From the NCBI RefSeq assembly GCF_025149465.1, contig NZ_CP102275.1, positions 496,001-560,000 on the forward strand: a DNA stretch of 64,000 bases, read 5' to 3'. Source of the DNA: Thomasclavelia spiroformis DSM 1552 (GTDB lineage: Bacteria > Bacillota_I > Bacilli_A > Erysipelotrichales > Coprobacillaceae). The notes below the pieces were generated by a model that was not told where the DNA came from, searched no databases, and worked only from the letters and a program-made list of their open reading frames with translations. Below are positions 27,808 to 35,860 of this stretch, in pieces. Position 1 is the first letter of the stretch; each line of letters begins with the position of its first letter. The position numbers and the translations under genes were made by a program.

Positions 27808-28253
27808 TTATATGGCGTTCAATTTTTCTAACCATGTTTGTATTTCCATTTCACAATTTTCCCAGTCTGCAATAATTAGTTCATCAACTACTTTACCATT
27901 CTCTACATAATATATTGAAGGAGCATATTCTAATTTTGGAAAGAGTTTTTTTAGTTCAGAAAATTCTTCTAATCCTCCTTTATCTGTTAGTGTATATTTA
28001 TAAAATGAAATTTTTCCAGTAAATTTTAATTTTTCTTCCACTTTCTCCAGTTTTTCACAAAATAGAAATTTTTTTTTGAAAACTGTATTATATATTTTTT
28101 ATTAGTATTAAAAATTTGCTTTACCGTCTTTATGTTATCAATATTAATTATTTCTGTTTGATCTGCTTTATTTATTTTAGTATAGTGTATTCCAAATAAA
28201 AAGAATATAATCGCTATACTTATGGATATAAGTATTATCTTTTTTTTCTTCAT
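27808..28253 (-). pseudogene. Membrane-anchored thioredoxin-like protein, frameshifted
   Basis: The N-terminal frame (28026-28253) has a signal anchor (ILISISIAIIFFLFGIHY) and runs to KKYIIQFSKKN. At an A9 run (28069-28077) the frame must shift by one to continue with FCEKLEKVEEKLKF and the C-terminal frame (27808-28041). That frame has the thioredoxin-like end APSIYYVENGKVVDELI. Together this resembles PedC/bacteriocin-accessory thioredoxin-fold proteins. The expected CxxC is incomplete (only FC is visible), so the call is tentative. Confidence 0.55.
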
Positions 28254-28838
28254 ATTAACTCAATCTTCCTTTCCTTTTGCAATTCTAAGGTACAAATAAT
28301 CATTAAAAACGATTATTCCTGCAGGCATTTTATTTTATCCTTTAACTGAAGATAATTACACATCACAAGATTTGGAGATATAAGATGAATTACAAGTTTC
28401 TTCAGATTAAAATAGTTTAAAGAATTTAAATGTTAAAAAATTATATTGGCACAATCGAAATTGCTATGTATTCTATTTAAAAAATTATTTAACAAAACTA
28501 ATTAAATATTATTAATAGCCAGTAAAATATATAATTATAAAAACACTCTTAACCATATAATACATATTTAAAACAAATGAAACATTTTACTCTACTGACT
28601 TAGTTTTCTTCAATTATTTTCGTTATTTAAATTTGTAAAGTCGAAGAAATATTATTTATCTTCGACTTTCTTATTGCATTTTTCTATAATTAATGATTAT
28701 TAGATAAAACCATGATAATTATATATAATGCTAATTTTTATAATAATAATTGTGATAGACCATTAGTAAGCATATATTAATTATGCAAATACTTGATAAT
28801 TCAATTTTAGATATTTGTTATTTTTTATTCATAAATAT
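28254..28838. other. Intergenic, 585 bp, one strong hairpin
   Basis: No ORF with a ribosome site on either strand. AAAGTCGAAGA (28637-28647) pairs with TCTTCGACTTT (28659-28669), a strong stem that could be a terminator in either direction. Confidence 0.6.
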
Positions 28839-29060
28839 TTAATCTTCATCTAAACTGTCCATATTTTCTGTTAATTTAGTTAATTTAATTGTAGAGGAAA
28901 TAGAATGAATTATTTTAATTAAATCTACTATTATAAAAACAATAAAAAATATATCCATCTCATTGTCTATATAAAAGATTAATAACAAAAATACAATATC
29001 TATTATCAATTCAATAATAATTTTTTTGTTTATAAAATTTTTTTTCACTAAATACTCCAC
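28839..29060 (-). CDS. Small membrane protein, 73 aa
   Basis: Two hydrophobic segments (IIIELIIDIVFLLLIFYI and IFFIVFIIVDLI) with a charged acidic C-terminus (MDSLDED). It starts 38 bp after the secreted-protein gene on the same strand, with AAAAGGTGGAG upstream. Size and position resemble an immunity-type partner, but no homology is recognised. Confidence 0.6.
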   Translation of the reverse strand: MEYLVKKNFINKKIIIELIIDIVFLLLIFYIDNEMDIFFIVFIIVDLIKIIHSISSTIKLTKLTENMDSLDED

Positions 29061-29098
29061 CTTTTAAATATAGTCTAAATATTAGTGTGCATTATAAT

Positions 29099-29704
29099 TT
29101 AAACCCTAGTTGTTACTGTTTTCCAATATACATTAGGATATGTGTTACATTGTTGTGAATGTGCAGGAAGACAATTAGGATTTTTATGTAAAAACGACTC
29201 TGCTTTATACTTTATATTTGGTTGAAGAGAATTTAATATTTCTTTTGATCGCGTAGAACAAACATCCTCACCACTACCATATTCCACCATTTTACATACC
29301 ATTTTAGTAGTTTCAACTACCGTTTTTACCACTTTTATTATTCCCCAAATCGCTTTTATCACAGGCCAAATACTATTTTGTGATTCAAGACTTAATTCAT
29401 TTAATTCTGTCATACCTGCAGGTAAAGATTTTAATTCCTCATATATTACATTTTCATTATTTATTGGTGTTTGATATACTATTACTCCATCATTTCCATT
29501 TGATATTATTATCGTTGCTATATCATCTTCTATAAAATAACTTTCCACTGTATCAAGGGTGATTTCTTTATTTTCAACCTCATTTATTGTTTGAATAAAT
29601 ATATTGAATAATAATTCATCATCACTAGCAGCAAGTACTACTTGTGGATAAAAAGAAATTAAAGTTAATGCAAATACAACTAATGTAGTTAAAAATTTTT
29701 TCAT
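29099..29704 (-). CDS. Secreted protein with signal peptide and four mature cysteines, 201 aa
   Basis: Clear Sec signal peptide (KKFLTTLVVFALTLISFYPQVVLAA). The mature protein has an acidic N-terminal half and an amphipathic or hydrophobic stretch (IWPVIKAIWGIIKVVKTVV). The C-terminal half has paired cysteines (MVCKMVEYGSGEDVC; NCLPAHSQQC). Together with a small membrane protein and a thioredoxin-like relic downstream, this looks like a disulfide-bonded secreted toxin or bacteriocin locus; that is inference. Upstream AGAGAGGACAATATTT gives a good ribosome site. Confidence 0.6.
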   Translation of the reverse strand: MKKFLTTLVVFALTLISFYPQVVLAASDDELLFNIFIQTINEVENKEITLDTVESYFIEDDIATIIISNGNDGVIVYQTPINNENVIYEELKSLPAGMTELNELSLESQNSIWPVIKAIWGIIKVVKTVVETTKMVCKMVEYGSGEDVCSTRSKEILNSLQPNIKYKAESFLHKNPNCLPAHSQQCNTYPNVYWKTVTTRV

Positions 29705-30392
29705 AAATATTGTCCTCTCTTTATTTGTTTATTTACAATTTATCAAGGACAGTGTATGAAATAGGAATATGTCTATCTCAATTGTATTATCATATATTAT
29801 TTCCTTACCTTTCTTAATTATATTATACTATTAAGTATAAAGTTATAAAACTTTTTTTATAAACAAGTTATCCTTGAAAATAAGTAAATTATCCCATATC
29901 AATGAATAATATTTTATACAGTAAATTAATATGCTATAATATAATGAGATGCTTTTTTATTGTTATTATTGATAATTGTTAAAATAATAAAAATTGCATC
30001 AAATGACTAAAAGCAAGTTACATATATACAAATTAATGAATATAATTGTGATCAAATATATATAAAAACAAGGAGAAAGTATTGAAAAGTAAATAATTTT
30101 TAATGGTTGTAGAATTACTGAATGTAATTATGAAATAACTAATAAGGAAAAAATAAAATTAATGATAGTGAAATGTCTATGGGTGTTAAAATAGAGTCGT
30201 TATTCGAAATAAAGTTTTATGGAGTTCCTTCTAGAAGATGTGTGTGTAGGATAAACATTAAAAGATCATAATCGTGATCCATCATAAATGTAAAAATTAA
30301 CTACTCATTAAAGTTGTTAATAAAAAAATTAATATTAATAAAAAAAACATGAATTCTAATTTTAGTAATAGAATTCATGCCTTGATTTTTAT
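29705..30392. other. Intergenic, decayed sequence
   Basis: No intact ORF. Short coding-like pieces near 30100-30290 on the + strand (after an AAGGAG at 30071) are broken by stops. A hairpin at 30348-30379 is described separately. TATAATATAATG at 29936-29947 could be a promoter element. Confidence 0.5.
30348..30379 (-). terminator. Hairpin CATGAATTCTA, terminator-like
   Basis: CATGAATTCTA (30348-30358) pairs with TAGAATTCATG (30369-30379); on the minus strand eight T follow. It is an inverted relative of the hairpin at 27581-27605 and shares GGCATGAATTCTATT. Confidence 0.65.
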
Positions 30393-30642
30393 TCACTGTA
30401 TAGTACGTTCTTTCTTTTTATGTGTCTTTTCAACATCTAATTTTCTTTTATTGTCTTTAACTGCTTTTGGAAATTTTGTTTTTTGGCCATTCTTTTTATG
30501 AGTACCGTCATATATTGAAAAAAGAGTGTATTTCATTTTTTTTTACATGATCAATTCGTTTATCCATGTCTTTTATATTAATTTTAGCAATTGCAAAAAA
30601 TCTAGGACGATCTTTTGTTTTCATAAGTTCTTTAATGCTCAT
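30393..30642 (-). pseudogene. Small basic protein, frameshifted at poly(A)
   Basis: ATG at 30642 with AAGAGG upstream gives MSIKELMKTKDRPRFFAIAK... and stops early. Removing one base from the A9 run at 30536-30544 continues into MKYTLFSIYDGTHKKNGQ... with a very basic C-terminus ending at 30393. Function not recognised. Confidence 0.45.
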
Positions 30643-30701
30643 TTCATATACCTCTTGGTACACAGATAGTTGGCAGATTTCATCTGCTTCAGAATATTAT
30701 T

Positions 30702-30902
30702 GTTAGAATAAAAGATATTTTTAAAGAAGAACTTCCTGAAACAGTTTTCATAAAAGATGGAAAAATTTTAGATGAAGTTCCTCAAAAAGTAAAAACATTA
30801 AAAATAGATCCTGGTTCCAAAGAACTTGATAAATACAATTATGACAGCTTCTACAAATTAAAAACCAGAAGATTATATCTGCTTTATATAACTTCTGGTT
30901 AA
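30702..30902 (+). other. Coding remnant, 66 codons
   Basis: An open stretch without a start codon encodes RIKDIFKEELPETVFIKDGK and ends KLKTRRLYLLYITSG before TAA. Composition is protein-like, but no start or ribosome site exists; it is probably the tail of a deleted gene. Confidence 0.35.
30863..30900 (-). terminator. Terminator of HipA-like gene
   Basis: AACCAGAAG and CTTCTGGTT form the stem, extended by TTATAT/ATATAA; on the minus strand TTTTTAATTT follows. Confidence 0.7.
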
Positions 30903-30946
30903 AATACCATTCTTTTAACTTAATGACATTGAGCTAAGCTTCTTTT

Positions 30947-32194
30947 TTAAATTTCCATTTCATCAATATCTGTATTTATTTCTACAAATTCACTAGACTT
31001 ATGTAAGTTTCTTTTCTTGATTATGTTATCAATCATTATACTCATTTGTTCTATTCTTTTTTCAAATTCAATTGACAATTTATCTATTCGTTCGGAATTC
31101 ATATCTGTATACATTTGATATTTTTTTAATTTTTCTTTGAACTCAATAACAATACCATCTAGTTTATTTAAATTAAATCTAGAAGGATCTTGTATATAAT
31201 TGAGATAATCATTAAAGCTTTTATTTACATTTGAAAAAAATTTACCATAGTCATTAGTAAAGTCAATTTCATATGTTAATTTTTCGCATTGCATCGATTG
31301 TCCATTATCAAAAATCGGTACTACTTTAGACCATTCTAACGTCTTTACGTTTCTGATTATTCCATAATTTTTCATATGTCTATCTTTATTTAAAATTAAG
31401 CTATCAAGAAAAAACATATTTTCAATTTCTTGCCTTGCATTAGGAACATTATGTTCTTCTAATATTTGAATGTAATGCTCAAAGTCACTAATATGGTTTT
31501 CTTTCTTTTTTGACTTGTAAACATCAATGGCAGTTATTATCTCTTCATCATCTTTTATAAAGTTAATGCACTTGGACACTATTTTATTATCGATAATATC
31601 GATATCGTAATGACAATGTTCAAATCCTAATCTTTCACATATGGCAGATGCAAGCCATTCATTAATTGGCTCTTGTCTACTTGCAGTGTAAGTACTTTTA
31701 ACTAGTATTCTATTTTTACCTTCTATTACCCATGCCTTTTGGAGCATACCATCTGTTGTATTATTTGGAGAATATATCTCTGGTTTAATATTTTGAGATG
31801 AACTTAAAGATACCATTAAATATCCTTTGTATTTAAAATCATTATTGAAGAAGTTTATATCTTCCCAATTAATATTTTCATTTTCAGGTTTTATCCAGTA
31901 TTGGTCGCTTAATGATAGAGCATAAGCTTTATTTAATATTTCATTAGTTGAAGAAATATTTAGACGTTCCAATAGTCTTTCTATATCTTTTCTCCAAGAA
32001 GGAATGCCCCTTCCCCTAAACCAATTGTTTAGTTCTTTTTTCAAATTTTTAGATTTATCTTTATAAGCGTTATATAAAGATAAAGGGGAATAATCAATAT
32101 TAATAATTTCATAGATATGGGAGATAGTATTACTGTCTTCATCATATTCCATGTAAGTTATTTTTTTATTTTGATTCATTAAATAACATTTCAT
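30947..32194 (-). CDS. HipA-like Ser/Thr kinase domain protein
   Basis: A 415-aa protein; the ATG at 32194 is used because GAAAGG lies 11 bp upstream, while the GTG at 32206 has none. The HipA C-terminal kinase core is seen as SLILNKDRHMKNYGII (catalytic Asp, with Asn) and PIFDNGQSM (metal-binding DxG-like). The N-terminal half lacks a recognisable HipA N domain, and there is no HipB antitoxin nearby. Solo HipA-like kinases exist as part of toxin-antitoxin or defence loci; the substrate is unknown. It is divergent from the peptide cluster at 32713. Confidence 0.75.
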   Translation of the reverse strand: MKCYLMNQNKKITYMEYDEDSNTISHIYEIINIDYSPLSLYNAYKDKSKNLKKELNNWFRGRGIPSWRKDIERLLERLNISSTNEILNKAYALSLSDQYWIKPENENINWEDINFFNNDFKYKGYLMVSLSSSQNIKPEIYSPNNTTDGMLQKAWVIEGKNRILVKSTYTASRQEPINEWLASAICERLGFEHCHYDIDIIDNKIVSKCINFIKDDEEIITAIDVYKSKKKENHISDFEHYIQILEEHNVPNARQEIENMFFLDSLILNKDRHMKNYGIIRNVKTLEWSKVVPIFDNGQSMQCEKLTYEIDFTNDYGKFFSNVNKSFNDYLNYIQDPSRFNLNKLDGIVIEFKEKLKKYQMYTDMNSERIDKLSIEFEKRIEQMSIMIDNIIKKRNLHKSSEFVEINTDIDEMEI

Positions 32195-32712
32195 CGATAT
32201 AAACACCTTTCTTGATTTTTTCTTATTATATCATGATATGAGTTGTTAGGTAATTTATTTTCTGCATTATTTTGTCAGCAGTTATTAACCATAACAATCT
32301 TTTTACTTTTAATGCTTCAGCGAAGCTGAATAAGGCGCCTACTTGGCAAAATTGTTAAATAGGGCTATAAATAGATATATTGGTTTTTCACTTGGCAATT
32401 TTGCTAAGTATTGCATTTAATTTGTTATCAAAATGCTCATATAATGAATTTTGTGCCTCAGCGTGTTTTGTTAAATAAAGTTATATAATATTTATTTGTT
32501 TTCTTAAAATTTATTGAAATAATATATGTTAGTTTAATTTGATTTTCACTGGAATATATTTTTGGTGATTTTTTTGTATTTTAATTGCAATTTTAAAATA
32601 ATTACGATATTTCTAAAAGTAGAAGTTTTTAATGTGATAATAGTGTAGCCATAGATAACCTTTATCAAAATTTAAAAATTTCTTAGTTGAAATAAATAAT
32701 TATGAAAGGAAT
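32195..32712. promoter_or_regulatory. Divergent regulatory region upstream of the peptide cluster
   Basis: No ORF. Two operator-like boxes, TTGGCAAAATTGTTAA (32343-32358) and TTGGCAATTTTGCTAA (32392-32407), are each near-palindromic and 49 bp apart. TTCAGC/GCTGAA (near 32327-32342) forms a small hairpin. TATATAATATT near 32481 is a candidate -10. Confidence 0.5.
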
Positions 32713-32847
32713 ATGAAAAGTATAATGAAAGAAATTTATGAAACGCCAAAAATTGAAGTAATTACATTTAATACGGAAGATCTTCTATTAATGAGTGGAT
32801 TAGACAATGATGGTGATGTTGGAGATTGGGGAGACCAGGAAATATAG
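32713..32847 (+). CDS. Candidate RiPP precursor peptide, 44 aa
   Basis: ATG at 32713 preceded by GAAAGGAAT. The N-terminal half contains IYETPKIEVITFNTED. YxxPxI is the leader motif bound by PqqD-like recognition domains in lasso-type systems. The C-terminal 17 residues, SGLDNDGDVGDWGDQEI, are rich in Asp, Gly and Asn with one Trp, unlike a normal folded protein. Two genes in the cluster, PqqD-like and S26 peptidase-like, are the kind expected to bind and cut such a peptide. Too short for routine gene calling. The precursor role is inferred from motif plus context. Confidence 0.6.
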   Translation: MKSIMKEIYETPKIEVITFNTEDLLLMSGLDNDGDVGDWGDQEI

Positions 32848-32852
32848 TAAAA

Positions 32853-33104
32853 ATGAAAAAGAAATATAAATTATTTATTTTAGTTTTATTATTAGTAGTG
32901 ATTTTAATAGCTGGGATAGTATGGTTTTATAAAGGAAAAAATGATTCGAGTACAAAAATAAACCATAGTGAAGCTATCCCTGCTAGTCAAGAGACTGATT
33001 TTAATCAGTCAACGAATCAGGGAAATACGTCAAAAGAAGTAAATGAGGAAGATAACAGTGAAAAAGATAATGAAGCTGATATCCCTTGGGATTTTGTAGA
33101 ATAG
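32853..33104 (+). CDS. Small membrane-anchored acidic peptide, 83 aa
   Basis: Begins at the ATG at 32853, five bases after the preceding stop; a TTG at 32826 would overlap the first peptide. Residues 7-27 form a membrane helix (LFILVLLLVVILIAGIVWFY). The rest is low-complexity, Asn/Glu/Ser-rich and ends DIPWDFVE. The Trp-Asp end echoes the WGDQEI end of the first peptide. It could be a second substrate or an anchor for the large secreted protein that follows. No family recognised. Confidence 0.6.
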   Translation: MKKKYKLFILVLLLVVILIAGIVWFYKGKNDSSTKINHSEAIPASQETDFNQSTNQGNTSKEVNEEDNSEKDNEADIPWDFVE

Positions 33105-33114
33105 AGGAAAGAAG

Positions 33115-35805
33115 ATGAATTGGAAAATTAAAAAAATTTATATAAGTATTTTAATTATAGCAGGGCTTATTTTAAGTAATTTTAGTATTTTAATGGCGCA
33201 AGATGAAAGTGCTGTGTTGCGTCCGGAGATTTATACTGAATCGATGGAAATTAGAACAGATGGGAAGCTTGGTTTACGTATAATTGCTTCAATTAATGAA
33301 AAGTATATTGAACAATTAGACAATCAAAATAAAGATTATGAGTATGGAATTATTGCAGTTCCGGCTACTGTATATGAGGCGAATCAATTAAATAATGATT
33401 TAGAATTTGGAAAAACATTTAAATATAGTGGTAAAAATTATAATGTTCTTGCGATTCCGGCTTTACGTGATTGGAGTATCGAAAGTAATCGAATTACTTT
33501 TACAGGTGTATTGACAGGAATTTCAGGAGCCGGTTTTAATACTAGATATGCGGTAAGAGCGTATTTAAAAGTTGACGGCCATTATATTTATGGAGATATT
33601 TTATCACAATCTGGTTATCAGGTAGCTAAAGATATGGCTTCTTCACTTGATATAGCACCAGCGCAACGTCAATTTGTTAAAACTAACGTTATGGATGCTT
33701 GTGATAAAGCTAGAGGTTCTTATAATGCGGCTGATTATTCAATAACTGATACTAATTCAACAATTACAAATGGATCAAATGGAAAGATACGTAATTATAA
33801 AAAAGTAATTATTGGTAGTAGTGTTAGTCAAGATGTTAATTTACGAGATATAAAAATTGATGAATTGGTAATAGATAGTAATGGTTCTTATACAATTAAT
33901 GTTGATGCGACGCTTTTAGGTAAAATTAATATTATCAATAATAAAATGCGTACAGACAATAATATTACTTTAAATTTAGTTAATAAAACTGGAGTAGAAA
34001 TTATAAATGCATTAGATAATATAAACATTATCGGTGATAGTAAGATTGGTGAATTAAATATTAATAACGATGTACGTGTTACTTTAGCATCACCGGTAAA
34101 TAAAGTAATTGTTAATGGAATGAATGCTCAAATTAAGGTTGATAGCGTAATTGATAATTTAGTTTTTGCAAATACTGCAACTAATAATGTAATTACAGGT
34201 GAGGGTTCGTTTGTAAAAGTAGAAAATGGTGATAAAAATCAAGTTAATATTGATGAATATGTTGCAAATAGTATTAAGAGTGTAAATGTTCGAGGAATGT
34301 ATAAGATGGAGGTTGTTTTAGAAAAGCCTACAGCTAAAGCTTTGACTAAAGAAGATATGTCAATTTTATGTCGTGGTGGAAAAGACATGACAATTTTAGC
34401 AGTAAAAACAATGGACAATCAAATATACGAGTTATCTACATCGGTTTTTGCTAAAGATGATTACTATACTTTTTCGATTGAATTAGACGATGGAAAGATT
34501 ATTAGTAAGTTATTTTCATATCGTGTAAATTGTCCAACTGTTACAAATGCAGTTGTAACTCGTACTGAAGAAAATCGTGCAGAATTAGATTTATATGATG
34601 TTGATGAGACAGGAAAGATTTATATTTATATTCCAGGGGTTACGCAAATTATAACTCGTAGTGATGAAGTTACTCCGGATATTGTAAAAAAAGGAATGTC
34701 ACAACAATTAAAAACAGGTTTTAATAAAGTGATGTTAAAAGGTTTAGAAAGTCAAATTACTTATGACTTATATTATGTTTTAGAAGCTACTGATGGCAGA
34801 ACATCAGATGTTCATAAATTAAGAATAAATGGAACTATTCAAGAAGAAATCAATCTATCAAAGAAATATAAGATTGAAGCAGTTAGTGAGATGCCAAAAA
34901 ATACAATCACAATTACTTTAAATCAGGCTCCAACTGAAAAATTAACACTAGAAAATTTTTCATTTATTTGTCCTTCAGATTCTGAATTAACTTTAACAGG
35001 AGCAGAGTTAAAAGTAAGTGAAGATGGAAAAGTATATAAAATTATTATCCCAGAAAATTACGGACATAAGGATAACCAATATATTGCTAAAATTACTTTT
35101 AGTGATGGTACAATTGCTAAAAAATCATTTCAGGTAGAGTTTAATCCACCTAAAATTACAAATTTTAAGGTTATTCGAAATGGAGAAAAAACATTTACAT
35201 TAACTTTTAATTCTGATAAAGCAGGGGTAATATATTATAATACGTACAATTGGAATGGTGAATACAATAATGAAAGTAACACACCTAAGGTTTCAGATAT
35301 TATCAGTGGTAAAGTTCCTACGATAAAAAAATCAATGTATGCTGGAAATAATGAAATTGAAATTAGTTTTAATGGTAGCGATAAAAGTGTATTTGTATTG
35401 TTTATGGATAATTTAGGTAATTATGCAGATTATTTAGAATATACTAATTTACCAAAATATGAGCCACAAAAACCTAGTGGGCCAATTGAAATTGAGTCTG
35501 TAAAGGCTACTTTGACTGGTGATTCAATGTATCCAACTAATATCAAAATTAAATTTTCAGAAAATGTTGATATCTTAGATTATCGTCCTTCAACAGGAGA
35601 TGGTGATGCTAAATTTACTATGATTAAAAATGGTGGAAACTTACCTTCAAGGTTGTTTATTTCAAGTTATTTTTTAGCGGATAATATGACTTGGGATCTT
35701 GATATCGGGACAGCCTTTACTAAAGGGGGAACTTATAAAGTAAGTGTTACTGTACGTAAAGATAATAAATATTATGTTATTGAAAAAGAATTTGTAGTTG
35801 AGTAA
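33115..35805 (+). CDS. Large secreted beta-rich protein, 896 aa
   Basis: Signal peptide (IYISILIIAGLILSNFSILMAQ), then an N-terminal domain to about residue 200 (EIRTDGKLGLRIIASINEKY). A beta-helix-like stretch follows (about 205-385, repeated xINIINN, LNINND, VNGMNAQIKV patterns), then three or four Ig/Big-like modules (400-896). No sortase signal, S-layer domain or enzyme motif is visible. AGAGGAAAGAAG precedes the ATG, 10 bp after the second peptide. Its place inside the peptide cluster suggests it is a cargo, receptor or surface partner; function unknown. Confidence 0.7.
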   Translation: MNWKIKKIYISILIIAGLILSNFSILMAQDESAVLRPEIYTESMEIRTDGKLGLRIIASINEKYIEQLDNQNKDYEYGIIAVPATVYEANQLNNDLEFGKTFKYSGKNYNVLAIPALRDWSIESNRITFTGVLTGISGAGFNTRYAVRAYLKVDGHYIYGDILSQSGYQVAKDMASSLDIAPAQRQFVKTNVMDACDKARGSYNAADYSITDTNSTITNGSNGKIRNYKKVIIGSSVSQDVNLRDIKIDELVIDSNGSYTINVDATLLGKINIINNKMRTDNNITLNLVNKTGVEIINALDNINIIGDSKIGELNINNDVRVTLASPVNKVIVNGMNAQIKVDSVIDNLVFANTATNNVITGEGSFVKVENGDKNQVNIDEYVANSIKSVNVRGMYKMEVVLEKPTAKALTKEDMSILCRGGKDMTILAVKTMDNQIYELSTSVFAKDDYYTFSIELDDGKIISKLFSYRVNCPTVTNAVVTRTEENRAELDLYDVDETGKIYIYIPGVTQIITRSDEVTPDIVKKGMSQQLKTGFNKVMLKGLESQITYDLYYVLEATDGRTSDVHKLRINGTIQEEINLSKKYKIEAVSEMPKNTITITLNQAPTEKLTLENFSFICPSDSELTLTGAELKVSEDGKVYKIIIPENYGHKDNQYIAKITFSDGTIAKKSFQVEFNPPKITNFKVIRNGEKTFTLTFNSDKAGVIYYNTYNWNGEYNNESNTPKVSDIISGKVPTIKKSMYAGNNEIEISFNGSDKSVFVLFMDNLGNYADYLEYTNLPKYEPQKPSGPIEIESVKATLTGDSMYPTNIKIKFSENVDILDYRPSTGDGDAKFTMIKNGGNLPSRLFISSYFLADNMTWDLDIGTAFTKGGTYKVSVTVRKDNKYYVIEKEFVVE

Positions 35806-35811
35806 TTTTTT

Positions 35812-35838
35812 AGAGCTAGTAACTTTGTTACCGGCTCT
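35812..35838 (+). terminator. Partial terminator/attenuator hairpin within the cluster
   Basis: AGAGCTAGTAAC pairs with GTTACCGGCTCT (one A-C mismatch, one wobble) around TTT, followed by only TTGTTT. The weak T tract suggests partial termination between structural genes and enzymes. Confidence 0.5.
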
Positions 35839-35860
35839 TGTTTATATCAAGGAGAAAATA

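Noticed and set aside
32326-32460. CRISPR-like repeats
   Set aside because: Only two imperfect copies of a 16-bp box, no regular spacing and no cas genes in the window.
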